From: Sedimentitalea nanhaiensis DSM 24252
GTDB taxonomy: Bacteria > Pseudomonadota > Alphaproteobacteria > Rhodobacterales > Rhodobacteraceae
Direction of reading: 5' to 3'
DNA length: 64,000 bases
NCBI RefSeq assembly: GCF_000473225.1
Contig: NZ_KI421509.1
Span: forward strand, 3,304,868 to 3,368,867
Every line of letters starts with the position of its first letter. Within the stretch, counting starts at the first letter, position 1. The notes beneath the pieces were generated by a model. That model was given only the letters and a program-made list of their open reading frames with translations, had not been told where the DNA came from and ran no database searches. This document shows, in pieces, positions 38,611-47,851 of the stretch. Both the position numbers and the translations under genes were made by a program.

Positions 38611-39561
38611 TCAGCGGGCCCTGGCCGCCATCCGGCGGATGAAATCGGCGCAGTCCGCAGGGGCGGTGATCGGAATCATGTGGCCGCGCGCTTCCAGGGT
38701 TTCATAGTCCAGCCCGTGCGCCTGCATCGTGTGACCATGCGCCGCCGGCGACAGGATCGCATCCGCCGCGCCGTACAGGATGCCGCCGGGAACAGTCAGT
38801 TCGGCTGCATAGCGCGCCGAGACCCGCGCCGCGTCGCTTTGCATCCCCACCACATCGGCCGAGGCGGCGACAAAGGCCTGCGGGCGCATCCCCAGCACCG
38901 CCCCGCCCCGAATCATGAAATCCTCGGGGCAGGGCTCGGGCGCAAAGACGATCGCCAGCACCTTGTCCTTGGTTGCCGCCGCCAATGGCACCGCGATGGT
39001 GTTGCCGATCAGGCGGCGCAGCCATGGCGATTTTATCTGCAATCCCCTGAACACTTCGGGCACCTCGGTCTGATCCTGGGTCGCCGGGCACAGCAGGGCC
39101 AGCGCCCCGGTCTTTTCGGGGCGCTCCAGCGCCATGGTCAGGGCCACCGCGCCGCCCAGGGAATGGCCAACCAGAACCGGGCGTTCGATTCCCAGCGCAT
39201 CCAGCGCCTCGCCGATCATCCGCGCCTGTTCGGTCGGGGTGGCCAGATCGTCACTGTCGCGCCGCGAATAGCCGCATCCCGGCCGGTCCACCGCGATCAC
39301 CCGGAACTCATCCGCCAACAGATCGGCGATGGCATAGGTGAAATGCTGCAACTGCCCGCTCAGCCCGTGAATCAGCACCACCGGCGGCGCGTCCCTGGCC
39401 CCGGTCTCGATATAATGCACCGACCCGCCCCGCACGGTCTGGATCTGCCCGACCTGCGGCACCAGCCGTTCCGCCTGACGCGCCATGCTGCGGGTGCGCA
39501 GGACAGCCAGGGCCAACAGAGCCAGAACAAGGATGACGATCAGCCAAAGGATCGGGGACAT
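38611..39561 (-). CDS. Alpha/beta hydrolase with N-terminal membrane anchor
   Basis: 316-residue hydrolase. An N-terminal hydrophobic helix (ILWLIVILVLALLALAVL) suggests membrane attachment. The fold shows the oxyanion HGLSGQ, the nucleophile elbow GHSLGG with the catalytic serine, the acid in GAADAILSP and the histidine in ARGHMIPI. Substrate unknown. It converges with the DUF1244 gene. Confidence 0.85.
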   Translation of the reverse strand: MSPILWLIVILVLALLALAVLRTRSMARQAERLVPQVGQIQTVRGGSVHYIETGARDAPPVVLIHGLSGQLQHFTYAIADLLADEFRVIAVDRPGCGYSRRDSDDLATPTEQARMIGEALDALGIERPVLVGHSLGGAVALTMALERPEKTGALALLCPATQDQTEVPEVFRGLQIKSPWLRRLIGNTIAVPLAAATKDKVLAIVFAPEPCPEDFMIRGGAVLGMRPQAFVAASADVVGMQSDAARVSARYAAELTVPGGILYGAADAILSPAAHGHTMQAHGLDYETLEARGHMIPITAPADCADFIRRMAARAR

Positions 39562-39948
39562 GAAATCAGGCTCCGCAAGGTGGATGAGATCCGAAGCCTA
39601 AAGCATCCTGTCTCAAACTTGTATCGTCTATCGCTGTCGGAGATCAGAGATTTCAACGCGCTAGGCGATGTCCCGGGCCAAGGACGAAACGCCATGGAAC
39701 GCCAGCCGGGGCAGGGAAACCGGTTTTCCGTCACGCACACCGCAGCAGACGCGGCGCGGCCCGGCGGCTGGGGTGACCTTTTGGCAACGCCTGGGGCCGC
39801 ACGCCGCGTTAACCGTCGGTTTTCGCCCGAATTCCTACGCCGCGTATGTACGCGGTATGTACCGTGAGCCAGCGGCCACCCGGCCTTGAAGACAAGGGCG
39901 TAACCCGATGTCCGGGGCTGCCCTTGCCAAGCCGTTGCGCGGCCCGTC
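39562..39948. other. Gene-free segment between hydrolase and aminotransferase genes
   Basis: No gene recognised in 387 bases. An inverted repeat CCGCGTA/TACGCGG lies near 39839-39854. It separates the end of the D-amino acid aminotransferase gene from the promoter side of the hydrolase gene. Confidence 0.4.
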
Positions 39949-40809
39949 TCAGATCGCGGTCTTCAGGCTTTCTTCAAGATAGATTTCGCGCAGACGCGGC
40001 GCCACGCGGCCCGGAGCTCCGGTTCCGATCCGGGCACTGTCGATTTCAACCACCGGCATCACGAACGTGCTGGCCGAGGTGACAAAAGCCTCGTCCGCCT
40101 CGCGCGCTTCCTCAAGGGTGAAATTGCGCTCTTCCACCTCCATCTGCGCCTCGCGGGCAAACCGCAGAACGGCGGCGCGGGTGATGCCATGCAGGATGTC
40201 ATGGCTCAGGCCACGGGTGATGATCTTGTTGCCCTTGACGATATAGGCATTGTTGCTGGTGCCTTCGGTCACGAACCCATCCTCGACCATCCAGGCATCG
40301 TCGGCCCCGGCCTTTTTGGCCATCATCTTGCCCATGCTGGGATACAGCAACTGTACCGTCTTGATATCGCGCCGGCCCCAGCGAATATCGTCTATGCTGA
40401 TGATCTTGATGCCCTTTTTCGCTACTGGATTATTGGCGAGACCGGGCTTGTTCTGGGTGAACAGCACCACGGTGGCGGGGGTTCGACCGGGGTCGGGAAA
40501 GGCAAAATCCCGATCGCCGGGCGCACCACGGGTGATCTGCAGATAGATCATGCCCTCGTCGATGCCGTTCAGTCTGACCAGTTCGCGGTGAATCTCCAGC
40601 AACGCGTCCTTGGTGACCGGGCTGGCCATCTCCAACGCGCGCAGGCTGCGCTCGAGCCGCACCGCGTGACCGTCGAAATCGATCAGCTTGCCTCCCAGCA
40701 CGCTGGTCACCTCATAGACCCCGTCGGCCATCAGGAATCCGCGATCAAAGATCGAGACCTTGGCCTCGGTTTCCGGCAGGTATTCGCCGTTCACATAGAC
40801 GGTGCGCAT
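39949..40809 (-). CDS. dat: D-amino acid aminotransferase (class IV PLP)
   Basis: 286-residue fold-type IV aminotransferase. FDRGFLMADGVYEV near residue 21, the PLP lysine K150 in RRDIKTVQLLYPS, the E in EGTSNNAYIV and THGITRAAVL-like ILHGITRAAVL match D-alanine aminotransferases rather than branched-chain ones. Such enzymes move the amino group between D-amino acids and 2-oxoacids. The two genes upstream on the same strand point to D-glutamate handling, which fits D-Glu as a partner. Confidence 0.88.
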   Translation of the reverse strand: MRTVYVNGEYLPETEAKVSIFDRGFLMADGVYEVTSVLGGKLIDFDGHAVRLERSLRALEMASPVTKDALLEIHRELVRLNGIDEGMIYLQITRGAPGDRDFAFPDPGRTPATVVLFTQNKPGLANNPVAKKGIKIISIDDIRWGRRDIKTVQLLYPSMGKMMAKKAGADDAWMVEDGFVTEGTSNNAYIVKGNKIITRGLSHDILHGITRAAVLRFAREAQMEVEERNFTLEEAREADEAFVTSASTFVMPVVEIDSARIGTGAPGRVAPRLREIYLEESLKTAI

Positions 40810-40822
40810 GATGTCTGTTCTC

Positions 40823-41788
40823 CTATCCCCAAAGTGCCGCGATCGGCGGATGCACGCCCTTGTCATCGAATGTCAAAGGGTTGTCACGGTCTTCGGCCAA
40901 CAGGAGCGGCCCGTCAAGGTCTGTGACCATCGCCCCCTGCGCCAGCAGGGTGGCCGGGGCCATCGCCAGAGACGACCCAACCATACAGCCCACCATGACG
41001 CCGTAACCGGCTGATACCGCAGCAGATTTCAGTGCCAGCGCCTCGGTCAGGCCGCCGGTTTTGTCAAGCTTGATATTGACCACATCATACTTGCCGGTCA
41101 GCGCCGGCAGGCTGGCGCGGTCGTGACAGCTTTCATCGGCACAGACCGGCACCGGGCGGTCCATCCCGATCAGCGCCTCGTCCTCGCCGGCGGGCAGGGG
41201 CTGTTCCACCAGCGCCACACCCAACCGCACCAGATGCGGCGCAAGATCGGCATAGACCGGCGCGCTCCAGCCTTCGTTGGCATCCACGATGATGCGCGAA
41301 TTGCGTGCCCCCGCGCGCACCGCTTCCAGCCGGGGCATGTCGTCTGGCGTACCCAGTTTGATCTTCAGCAACGGGCGATGCGCGTTCTTTTCGGCCTGCG
41401 CCCGCATCGCTTCCGGAGTGTCCAGCGACAGGGTATAGGCAGTGATTTCCGGACCGGGAACAGGCAGGCCAGCCAGCTCCCAGACCCGTTTTCCCGCGCG
41501 CTTGGCCTCAAGGTCCCACAGCGCGCAGTCCAGCGCATTGCGCGCCGCACCCGCTGGCAGCGCTGCCGCCAGCCTGGCGCGTGTCACTTCACCCGACAGC
41601 GATTCGATCTGTGCCTGCACACTGTCCAGCGTTTCGCCATAACGGGCGTAGGGCACACATTCACCCCAGCCGCGATGGCCCCCGTCTGTCACCGTTATCG
41701 TCAGAACCCGGGCTTCGGTGCGTGACCCGCGTGAAATGGTAAACGCTTGCGCCAGCTTGAAAATATCGCGAGTTACATCAATTCGCAC
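40823..41788 (-). CDS. dgcA: Dipeptide epimerase-family enzyme, N-acetyl-D-glutamate racemase DgcA-like
   Basis: 321-residue enolase-superfamily enzyme. The catalytic lysine is in LLKIKLGT, the metal ligands in IIVDANEGW, VEQPLP and CADESCHD, and the second lysine in NIKLDKTGG. By family it would be called dipeptide epimerase; its pairing with a DUF1611 gene matches the DgcN-DgcA pair described in marine proteobacteria, where DgcA racemises N-acetyl-D-glutamate. The start is GTG at 41788, preceded by AGGGGAA. It follows dgcN after 68 bases. Confidence 0.78.
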   Translation of the reverse strand: MRIDVTRDIFKLAQAFTISRGSRTEARVLTITVTDGGHRGWGECVPYARYGETLDSVQAQIESLSGEVTRARLAAALPAGAARNALDCALWDLEAKRAGKRVWELAGLPVPGPEITAYTLSLDTPEAMRAQAEKNAHRPLLKIKLGTPDDMPRLEAVRAGARNSRIIVDANEGWSAPVYADLAPHLVRLGVALVEQPLPAGEDEALIGMDRPVPVCADESCHDRASLPALTGKYDVVNIKLDKTGGLTEALALKSAAVSAGYGVMVGCMVGSSLAMAPATLLAQGAMVTDLDGPLLLAEDRDNPLTFDDKGVHPPIAALWG

Positions 41789-41856
41789 GGTGCTTCCCCT
41801 TGCCTTAAATACGCCCGCCGGTGGCACCCGACTGATGCCACCGGCCCAGGCCGTGC

Positions 41857-42858
41857 CTATACTGCGGCCAGAGCGTCCACCAGACGATCGGCCCCCTGAC
41901 GATAAGGGTCCACCGCAGGCAGCCCCATGCGCGCCTCGACCTCGGCCAGATAGCTCAGCGCTTCGTCCTCGGTCATGTGCTGGGTGTTCACCGCGATTCC
42001 GACCACCTGGCACGCCGGGTTCGAGATCCGGGCCAGCGGCAGCGCCGTGTCACGCAGTGTTTCGAGACTGGGCAATGTATAGCCCGGCAGCCCCCGCATA
42101 TGCGCCCGGCTGGGCTCGTGGCTCAGGATCAGCGCGTCGGGTTGCCCACCGTGAATCAGCGCCATGGTCACGCCCGAGAACGAGACGTGAAACAGGCTGC
42201 CTTGCCCCTCGATGATATCCCAGTGGTCATCGTCATTGTCCGGCGTCAGATACTCGACCGAACCGGCCATGAAATCGGCAATCACCGCATCCAGCGGCAC
42301 CCCGTGTCCGGTAATCAGGATGCCAGTCTGCCCGGTGGCGCGAAAGGTGCTTTTCAGGCCCCGCTTGCGCATCGCCTCGTCCAGCGCCAGTGCCGTGTAC
42401 ATCTTGCCGACCGAGCAATCGGTGCCCACTGCCAGAACCCGCTTGCCGCTGCGCTTGATGCCGTTGGCAATCGGATAGCCCACCGACGGCACCCGCACAT
42501 CATGCAGGGTTCCGCCATGGGTCTGGGAGGCCGCCACCAGGTCGCCTTCGTCACGCAACAGGTTGTGCAGCCCCGACGCCAGGTCAAAGCCCATTTCAAG
42601 GGCGGCGATCAGCACCTCTTTCCATGCCGGTGAAATCACGCCGCCACGGTTGGCGACGCCGATCACCAGGGTTTTGGCCCCGGCAGATTTCGCCTCGGCC
42701 AACGTCATGTCGGACAGCCCGACATCGGCCTTGCACCCCGCCATGCGGAATTGTCCAACCGCATTTTCGGGTCGCCAGTCCTTGATGCCCTGGGCCACCT
42801 TGGCGGCCAGTTGGTCAGGCGCATCGCCCAGAAACAAAAGATATGGGGTCTCGATCAT
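41857..42858 (-). CDS. dgcN: DUF1611 protein, D-glutamate N-acetyltransferase DgcN-like
   Basis: 333-residue DUF1611 protein. A Rossmann-like N-terminal part (KTLVIGVANRGGVISPAW) is followed by a P-loop-like segment VGTDCSVGKMYTALAL near residue 145 and GQTGILITGHGVPLDAV. In the DgcN-DgcA route, DgcN acetylates D-glutamate before racemisation to N-acetyl-L-glutamate. Assignment here rests on the family and on the adjacent dgcA-like and dat genes. ATG at 42858 gives MIETPYLLFLG. It is divergent from mcl1. Confidence 0.78.
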   Translation of the reverse strand: MIETPYLLFLGDAPDQLAAKVAQGIKDWRPENAVGQFRMAGCKADVGLSDMTLAEAKSAGAKTLVIGVANRGGVISPAWKEVLIAALEMGFDLASGLHNLLRDEGDLVAASQTHGGTLHDVRVPSVGYPIANGIKRSGKRVLAVGTDCSVGKMYTALALDEAMRKRGLKSTFRATGQTGILITGHGVPLDAVIADFMAGSVEYLTPDNDDDHWDIIEGQGSLFHVSFSGVTMALIHGGQPDALILSHEPSRAHMRGLPGYTLPSLETLRDTALPLARISNPACQVVGIAVNTQHMTEDEALSYLAEVEARMGLPAVDPYRQGADRLVDALAAV

Positions 42859-42894
42859 CGGGCTGCACTCCTTGTAAATTATCGGCACCCTAAA

Positions 42895-43051
42895 GCAGGT
42901 GCAGAACGAGTGTGTCGCGTTTTCGGTTGTGCAACTGCAGAAAGTCGCACGATTATTCTGATAACGGCGCTTTAGGTCGGGCTTTCTTGCACAACTCTGG
43001 CATAAGATTCGCTGTTTCTCCCGCGAGGGCGGTTCGCTTGCTGCAGCTGCA
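42895..43051. promoter_or_regulatory. Repeated TGCA-NN-TGCA motifs between dgcN and mcl1
   Basis: The 276 bp divergent region holds TGCAACTGCA at 42930-42939 and TGCAGCTGCA at 43042-43051, plus a close copy GCAGGTGCAGAA at 42895. The same palindrome, TGCAGGTGCAGAAAA, occurs upstream of the maoC gene at 49383. This suggests a shared transcription factor. TGC-rich palindromes are bound by PhaR in related bacteria, but the identity of the factor is not shown. Confidence 0.45.
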
Positions 43052-43134
43052 TAATCCCGCTTGCGCCGGTCTGCGCAATTTAATATCCCGCCAGGGAAAG
43101 ATATCGCAACATCCTTACCCGAAAGGCCCCGATC

Positions 43135-44091
43135 ATGAGCTTCCGCCTCCAGCCAGCCGCACCGGCCCGTCCCAACCGCTGTCAGTTGTTCGGCCCCGGC
43201 TCGCGCCCGGCTCTGTTCGAAAAGATGGCAGCCAGCGCGGCGGATGTGATCAATCTGGATCTGGAAGATTCGGTTGCCCCCACCGACAAGGACGCGGCCC
43301 GCGCGAATATCATCCAGGCCATCGGTGCGCTCGATTGGGGCACCAAGACGCTGTCGGTGCGCATCAACGGGCTGGACACGCCATGGTGGTATCGCGACGT
43401 GGTCGACCTGCTGGAGCAGGCGGACGAACGTCTGGACCAGATCATGATCCCCAAGGTCGGCTGCGCAGGCGATCTCTATGCGGTCGATGCCCTGGTCACC
43501 GCGATCGAGGCCGCAAAGGGACGCGGCAAGCGGATCGATTTCGAAGTGATCATCGAAAGCGCTGCGGGCATCGCCCATGTCGAAGAGATTGCCGCCGCGT
43601 CGCCCCGGCTGGTCGCCATGAGCCTGGGCGCTGCCGATTTTGCCGCGTCGATGGGCATGCAAACCACCGGCATCGGCGGTACGCAGGAAAACTATTACAT
43701 GCTTCACGAGGGCCAGAAACATTGGTCCGATCCGTGGCACTGGGCGCAGACCGCCATCGTCGCCGCCTGCCGCACCCACGGCGTGTTGCCGGTTGACGGC
43801 CCATTCGGCGATTTCTCGGATGACGAAGGGTTCCGGGCCCAGGCCCGGCGTTCGGCGACGCTGGGCATGGTTGGTAAATGGGCGATCCACCCCAAGCAGA
43901 TCGCCCTGGCCAACGAGGTGTTCACCCCGTCCGATGAGGCGGTCGCCGAGGCGCGCGAGATCCTGGCGGCGATGGAACAGGCCAAGGCAAATGGCGAAGG
44001 CGCCACCGTCTACAAGGGGCGGCTGGTCGATATTGCCAGCATCAAACAGGCCGAGGTGATCGTGCGTCAATCCGAGATGATTGCCGGCTAG
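43135..44091 (+). CDS. mcl1: L-malyl-CoA/beta-methylmalyl-CoA lyase
   Basis: 318-residue HpcH/HpaI-fold enzyme that cleaves malyl-CoA and beta-methylmalyl-CoA to glyoxylate and acetyl- or propionyl-CoA in the ethylmalonyl-CoA pathway. Visible: LFGPGSRPALFEKM, INLDLEDSVAP, RINGLDTPWWYRD, IDFEVIIESAAG (metal-binding glutamate) and GKWAIHPKQI. The length and motifs match Mcl1 of Rhodobacter. The ATG at 43135 starts MSFRLQP. TGCA-NN-TGCA motifs lie upstream. Confidence 0.92.
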   Translation: MSFRLQPAAPARPNRCQLFGPGSRPALFEKMAASAADVINLDLEDSVAPTDKDAARANIIQAIGALDWGTKTLSVRINGLDTPWWYRDVVDLLEQADERLDQIMIPKVGCAGDLYAVDALVTAIEAAKGRGKRIDFEVIIESAAGIAHVEEIAAASPRLVAMSLGAADFAASMGMQTTGIGGTQENYYMLHEGQKHWSDPWHWAQTAIVAACRTHGVLPVDGPFGDFSDDEGFRAQARRSATLGMVGKWAIHPKQIALANEVFTPSDEAVAEAREILAAMEQAKANGEGATVYKGRLVDIASIKQAEVIVRQSEMIAG

Positions 44092-44100
44092 TACCCTCTG

Positions 44101-44145
44101 CGGGGCGGGCGCACGAGCGACCGCAAGGCCCGCCGTCCCGCCCCG
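44101..44145 (+). terminator. Long hairpin after mcl1
   Basis: CGGGGCGGG (44101-44109) pairs with CCCGCCCCG (44137-44145) with further GC pairing between. No T-run follows. It is probably a terminator or mRNA-stabilising structure. Confidence 0.45.
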
Positions 44146-44332
44146 CGCCATGGGGGGCGGACTGGCGGCAGGGGGACCACCGGGCAATGGGCGCCGCTGG
44201 CGTTTTGTCCGGCGGAGTCTCTATCCTGGATTTTTCCGGCCGCAACACCTGCGACGAGGTCGAGGACCCTGTTCGGATGACGTTCGGCAAGCCTGTTTGT
44301 GAACCTTTTGGGCGGGCGAGCCGCCGATAAGA

Positions 44333-45352
44333 TCAGGCCGCCGAATAGAGCGACTCGTAGATCGGGGTCAGGGTGTCGTCATCAAACAGGGACGATACGG
44401 ACGTGCCGTTCCAGATGTTCAGAATCGCTTGGGCAAAGACCGGCGCGGTTGGCACGATCCGGATATTGGGTGCCGCTTGTACGGCGGCGGTGGGCTGAAT
44501 CGTATCGGTGATGACAAGAGATTTCATCACCGAGTTTGTCACCCGCTCGACAGCGGGGCCGCTCATCACGCCGTGGGTGATATAGGAGTGCACTTCTTTG
44601 GCACCGTTCTCCAACAGCACCTCGGCCGCCTTGCACAGGGTACCGGCGGTGTCGCACATGTCATCCACGATCAGGCAGATCTTGTCTTTTACGTCGCCAA
44701 TCACGGTCATCTCCGCCACTTCGCCGGCCTTTTCGCGGCGTTTGTCCACGATCGCCAGCGGCGAGTTGATCCGCTTGGCCAGCTCGCGTGCGCGTGCCAC
44801 TCCGCCGACGTCGGGCGACACCACCATCAGATCGTTCATCTGGTCCTTGAAGTGGGTCTTGATATCCAACGCAAAAACCGGGCTGGCATAAAGGTTGTCC
44901 ACCGGGATGTCGAAGAACCCCTGAATCTGGGCGGCATGCAGATCCATCGTCAACACCCGCTCGATCCCGGCACCCACCAGCATGTTGGCGACCAGCTTGG
45001 CGGAAATCGGCGTGCGTGCCTTGGTGCGGCGGTCCTGGCGTGCATAGCCGAAATAGGGCAATACGGCGGTGATGCGCGCGGCCGAGGACCGGCGCAATGC
45101 ATCGGCCATGATCAGCAGTTCCATCAGGTTGTCATTCGCCGGGTTCGAGGTGGGCTGAACGATGAACATGTCCTCGCCGCGCACGTTCTCGTAGACTTCG
45201 ACAAATATCTCGCCATCGTTGAACCGCTCGACGCGGGCGTCGACCAGCCCCGTATGCACGCCACGGTGCATGGTCATCCGTCTGGCGATCGCCTGGGCCA
45301 ATGGTAGATTGGCGTTCCCCGCGATCAGCTTGGGTTCGGTCAGTGTCGGCAT
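44333..45352 (-). CDS. prs: Ribose-phosphate pyrophosphokinase
   Basis: Makes PRPP from ribose 5-phosphate and ATP. The 339-residue protein shows [38 protein letters not shown] (ATP site), the [16 protein letters not shown] block, [13 protein letters not shown] and the PRPP motif [12 protein letters not shown]. The ATG at 45352 gives [10 protein letters not shown]; longer starts lack support. It is divergent from the isomerase gene. Confidence 0.96.
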   Translation of the reverse strand: MPTLTEPKLIAGNANLPLAQAIARRMTMHRGVHTGLVDARVERFNDGEIFVEVYENVRGEDMFIVQPTSNPANDNLMELLIMADALRRSSAARITAVLPYFGYARQDRRTKARTPISAKLVANMLVGAGIERVLTMDLHAAQIQGFFDIPVDNLYASPVFALDIKTHFKDQMNDLMVVSPDVGGVARARELAKRINSPLAIVDKRREKAGEVAEMTVIGDVKDKICLIVDDMCDTAGTLCKAAEVLLENGAKEVHSYITHGVMSGPAVERVTNSVMKSLVITDTIQPTAAVQAAPNIRIVPTAPVFAQAILNIWNGTSVSSLFDDDTLTPIYESLYSAA

Positions 45353-45459
45353 GGTTTGGGTTCCCGGGCAGCTAGGGCAATGTGACAGATTCGTGATGTT
45401 GACACCGCTTAGCATGGCCTTACCGTCGCGCAAACAAATTGGCGGAAGGAAATCGACAT

Positions 45460-46062
45460 ATGGCTGACATCGACTACTTTTTTGCGACGTTATCGCCCTA
45501 TGCCTATCTGGCGGGCGACCGGTTGGAGCGGATTGCGGAAAAACACGGGGCCAAAATCGCTTACAAGCCGCTTGACCTGATCGCCCTGTTCGGCCGGACA
45601 GGCGGGGTGCCGCCCAGGGACCGGCACCCGGCGCGGCAGGAATACCGCGCCATCGAATTGCTGCGCCAGTCCGCCAAGCTGAAGATGCCGTTCAACCTTA
45701 AACCGGCGCATTGGCCGACCAATATGGCACCGTCCTCATATGCCATCATCGCGGCGCAATTGGCGGGCGGGGGCGATGTTGGCGCGCTGGTGCAGTCTTT
45801 TCTGCGCGCCTGCTGGGCCGAGGAAAAGGACATTGCCCAGGACGATGTAATCCGCGCCTGCCTGCAAGCGGCTGGATTCAATCCGGCACTGGCCGACAGT
45901 GGATTGTTGCAAGGGGCTGAAACCTATGCCGCCAACCTGGAGGAAGCCGCCGAACGCGGCGTGTTCGGCGCGCCGTTCTATATCACGTCGGACGGCGGGC
46001 GGTTCTGGGGGCAGGACCGGTTGGAGGATCTGGACGCGCATCTGGCCAAACTGAAGGCATGA
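45460..46062 (+). CDS. 2-hydroxychromene-2-carboxylate isomerase family (DsbA-like) protein
   Basis: 200-residue kappa-class glutathione transferase-like protein. [21 protein letters not shown] is the N-terminal signature, with an S-P in place of CxxC, and [22 protein letters not shown] is the typical C-terminal block with the cis-proline. HCCA isomerases act in naphthalene catabolism, but no such genes are nearby, so the substrate is probably different. The ATG at 45460 follows GGAAGGAAA. Confidence 0.85.
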   Translation: MADIDYFFATLSPYAYLAGDRLERIAEKHGAKIAYKPLDLIALFGRTGGVPPRDRHPARQEYRAIELLRQSAKLKMPFNLKPAHWPTNMAPSSYAIIAAQLAGGGDVGALVQSFLRACWAEEKDIAQDDVIRACLQAAGFNPALADSGLLQGAETYAANLEEAAERGVFGAPFYITSDGGRFWGQDRLEDLDAHLAKLKA

Positions 46063-46337
46063 GGAAGGCCGACAAGGCCCCGCAGGTGTGGTTCCGGCCT
46101 GCGATGCGCCTTGTATCACGAGCGCGCCGGGATGCTTGCGCCGAGTGTTGCGAAGCGGGGCGCGATGCCGACTTTGGTGCTGAGAGAGACATGTCACAGG
46201 GTGATTTGCGTGCAGGATGACGTGTCGGCGCGGCGTAAAGCGTGCAGGTGCAAATTGCCGGTGCGGGCATATGTTGCCCATCACCCCGCGTCTTCGCCCG
46301 CTTTCGATCCGACCTGCGCACCGTCCAGGCCGACCCG
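46063..46337. other. Gene-free segment between convergent genes
   Basis: 275 bases without a recognised gene. It contains another TGCAGGTGCA palindrome at 46243-46252, here between two gene ends and so not obviously a promoter element. Confidence 0.4.
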
Positions 46338-47381
46338 CTAGCCGGCGAGAAGCGCCAGGAACCGGTCGATCTGCTGATCCGTGATTGACCAGTCGCAGAC
46401 CAGCCGCGCCGCAAGCATTTCGTCGGGATCGTCGCCCTTCAGTTCGCCCTCCCAGATATAATACACCGCACCGCCATCGTGCAGGCGTTGATGCGCGGCG
46501 CGGGGGAATGCGGCAAAAATCATGTTGGCGTCAGGTTGATGCAGAAATTCGGCTCCGGCGGCTTGCAACCCGGTGGAGAGCCGCGCACAGGCGGCATTTG
46601 CCGTGCGCGCCAGTGTCAGCCACAGATCGTCGCGCAGATAGGCGGCCATCTGGGCGGACAGGTAGCGGTGTTTGGAAAACAGGTGTGCGCCCCGCTTGCG
46701 ACGCAATTCGAACTCCCAGGCTTTTTCAGGGTCAAAAAACACCACCGCCTCGACCCCCATACAGCCGTTCTTGGTGCCCCCAAGGGACACCGCCTCGACC
46801 CCCGATTTCCAGGTCATCTCGGCAGGGGTGCAGCCCAGTTGAACCAGCGCATTGGCAAAGCGCGCGCCGTCCAGATGCACCGGCAGGCCATGCGCCTTTG
46901 CAACATCGCTCACTGCCCGCAACTCGGCCAGGGAATAAACTGAACCTCGCTCTGTGACCTGGGTGATCGAAACGGCTCCGCGCTGCGGCCCATGGACACC
47001 GCGGGTTTCTTCCTTGGCGATGGTTGCGGCCAGCGCCGCGGCGGTCATTTTGTCCGGGCCGGGCACCAGTGTCAGCTTGGCGCCGCCGGTAAAGAATTCG
47101 GGCGCATTGCATTCATCTTCGTGGATATGGGCGACGGGTGAGCAGAAAATCGTCTTCCAGGGGGGGGTCAGGGTGGCCAGAGCCAGAGAATTCGCGGCGG
47201 TGCCGGTGGCGACCAGATAGACGGCGGCCTGGGGGGCCTCAAACAGGTCGCGAATCTGCGCGCGCACCTCGTCCATCAGCGGATCGACCCCATAGGGCAT
47301 CGCAAAACCGGCATTGACGTCATTCAGGGCTGCCATCACCTGGGGGTGGGCTGGACCCGCATTGTCTGAGGCAAAAAACAT
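46338..47381 (-). CDS. Low-specificity L-threonine aldolase
   Basis: 347-residue PLP enzyme cleaving L-threonine or L-allo-threonine to glycine and acetaldehyde. Key segments are FASDNAGPAHPQVM at the N-terminus, VAHIHEDECNAPEFFTGG, LHLDGAR-like VHLDGARFANAL, and the PLP lysine in SLGGTKNGCMG. The ATG at 47381 overlaps the stop of the YcgN-family gene. LtaE-type specificity is inferred from family only. Confidence 0.9.
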   Translation of the reverse strand: MFFASDNAGPAHPQVMAALNDVNAGFAMPYGVDPLMDEVRAQIRDLFEAPQAAVYLVATGTAANSLALATLTPPWKTIFCSPVAHIHEDECNAPEFFTGGAKLTLVPGPDKMTAAALAATIAKEETRGVHGPQRGAVSITQVTERGSVYSLAELRAVSDVAKAHGLPVHLDGARFANALVQLGCTPAEMTWKSGVEAVSLGGTKNGCMGVEAVVFFDPEKAWEFELRRKRGAHLFSKHRYLSAQMAAYLRDDLWLTLARTANAACARLSTGLQAAGAEFLHQPDANMIFAAFPRAAHQRLHDGGAVYYIWEGELKGDDPDEMLAARLVCDWSITDQQIDRFLALLAG

Positions 47382-47851
47382 CAGATTGGCTCCACGATTA
47401 TGTGATCTTCCCACTCTTCTTCGGGGATTTCGAATTCTGGCACGGTCCAGCCCTGCACCGATACGCCCGCATCGTGAACCGATTGCGCGGTGCCGGAAAT
47501 CAGCGGGTGCCAATCATAGAGCGGCTGGCCCTCGTACAGTAAGCGATAGGCGCAGGTCGAAGGCATCCAATAGGCGTGGCTGTCGATGTTCCGGGGTGTC
47601 AGCACGATGCATTCGGGTACAAATTGATGGCGGATATCGTATTGCGAACAGCGGCAGGTGCTGTCGTCCAGCAGCCGACAGGCGACGCGGGTCAGCTCGA
47701 CTTCACCGGTGTCTTCGTCTTCCAGCTTGTTCAGACAGCATTTGCCGCAACCGTCGCACAGGGCTTCCCATTCCTGTTGGGACAGCTTGGAGAGCGGTTT
47801 GCGCTCCCAGAACCGATGGCCGAGCCCGGCGCGATTGATCGGATCGTTCAT
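47381..47851 (-). CDS. YcgN/UPF0260 cysteine-cluster protein
   Basis: 156-residue protein with a zinc/iron-ligand cysteine cluster: CDGCGKCCLNK near residue 32 and further cysteines in VACRLLDDSTCRC and ECIVLTP, TCAYR. This is the YcgN (UPF0260) family of unknown function. WERKPLSKLSQQEWEALCDG is the diagnostic N-terminal block. It overlaps ribF upstream and threonine aldolase downstream, so the three form an operon. Confidence 0.9.
   Translation of the reverse strand: MNDPINRAGLGHRFWERKPLSKLSQQEWEALCDGCGKCCLNKLEDEDTGEVELTRVACRLLDDSTCRCSQYDIRHQFVPECIVLTPRNIDSHAYWMPSTCAYRLLYEGQPLYDWHPLISGTAQSVHDAGVSVQGWTVPEFEIPEEEWEDHIIVEPI

Noticed and set aside
41857..44187. A 776-codon minus-strand frame
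   Set aside because: Only the last 333 codons are the DUF1611 gene. The upstream part is antisense to mcl1, which has clear family motifs on the plus strand.
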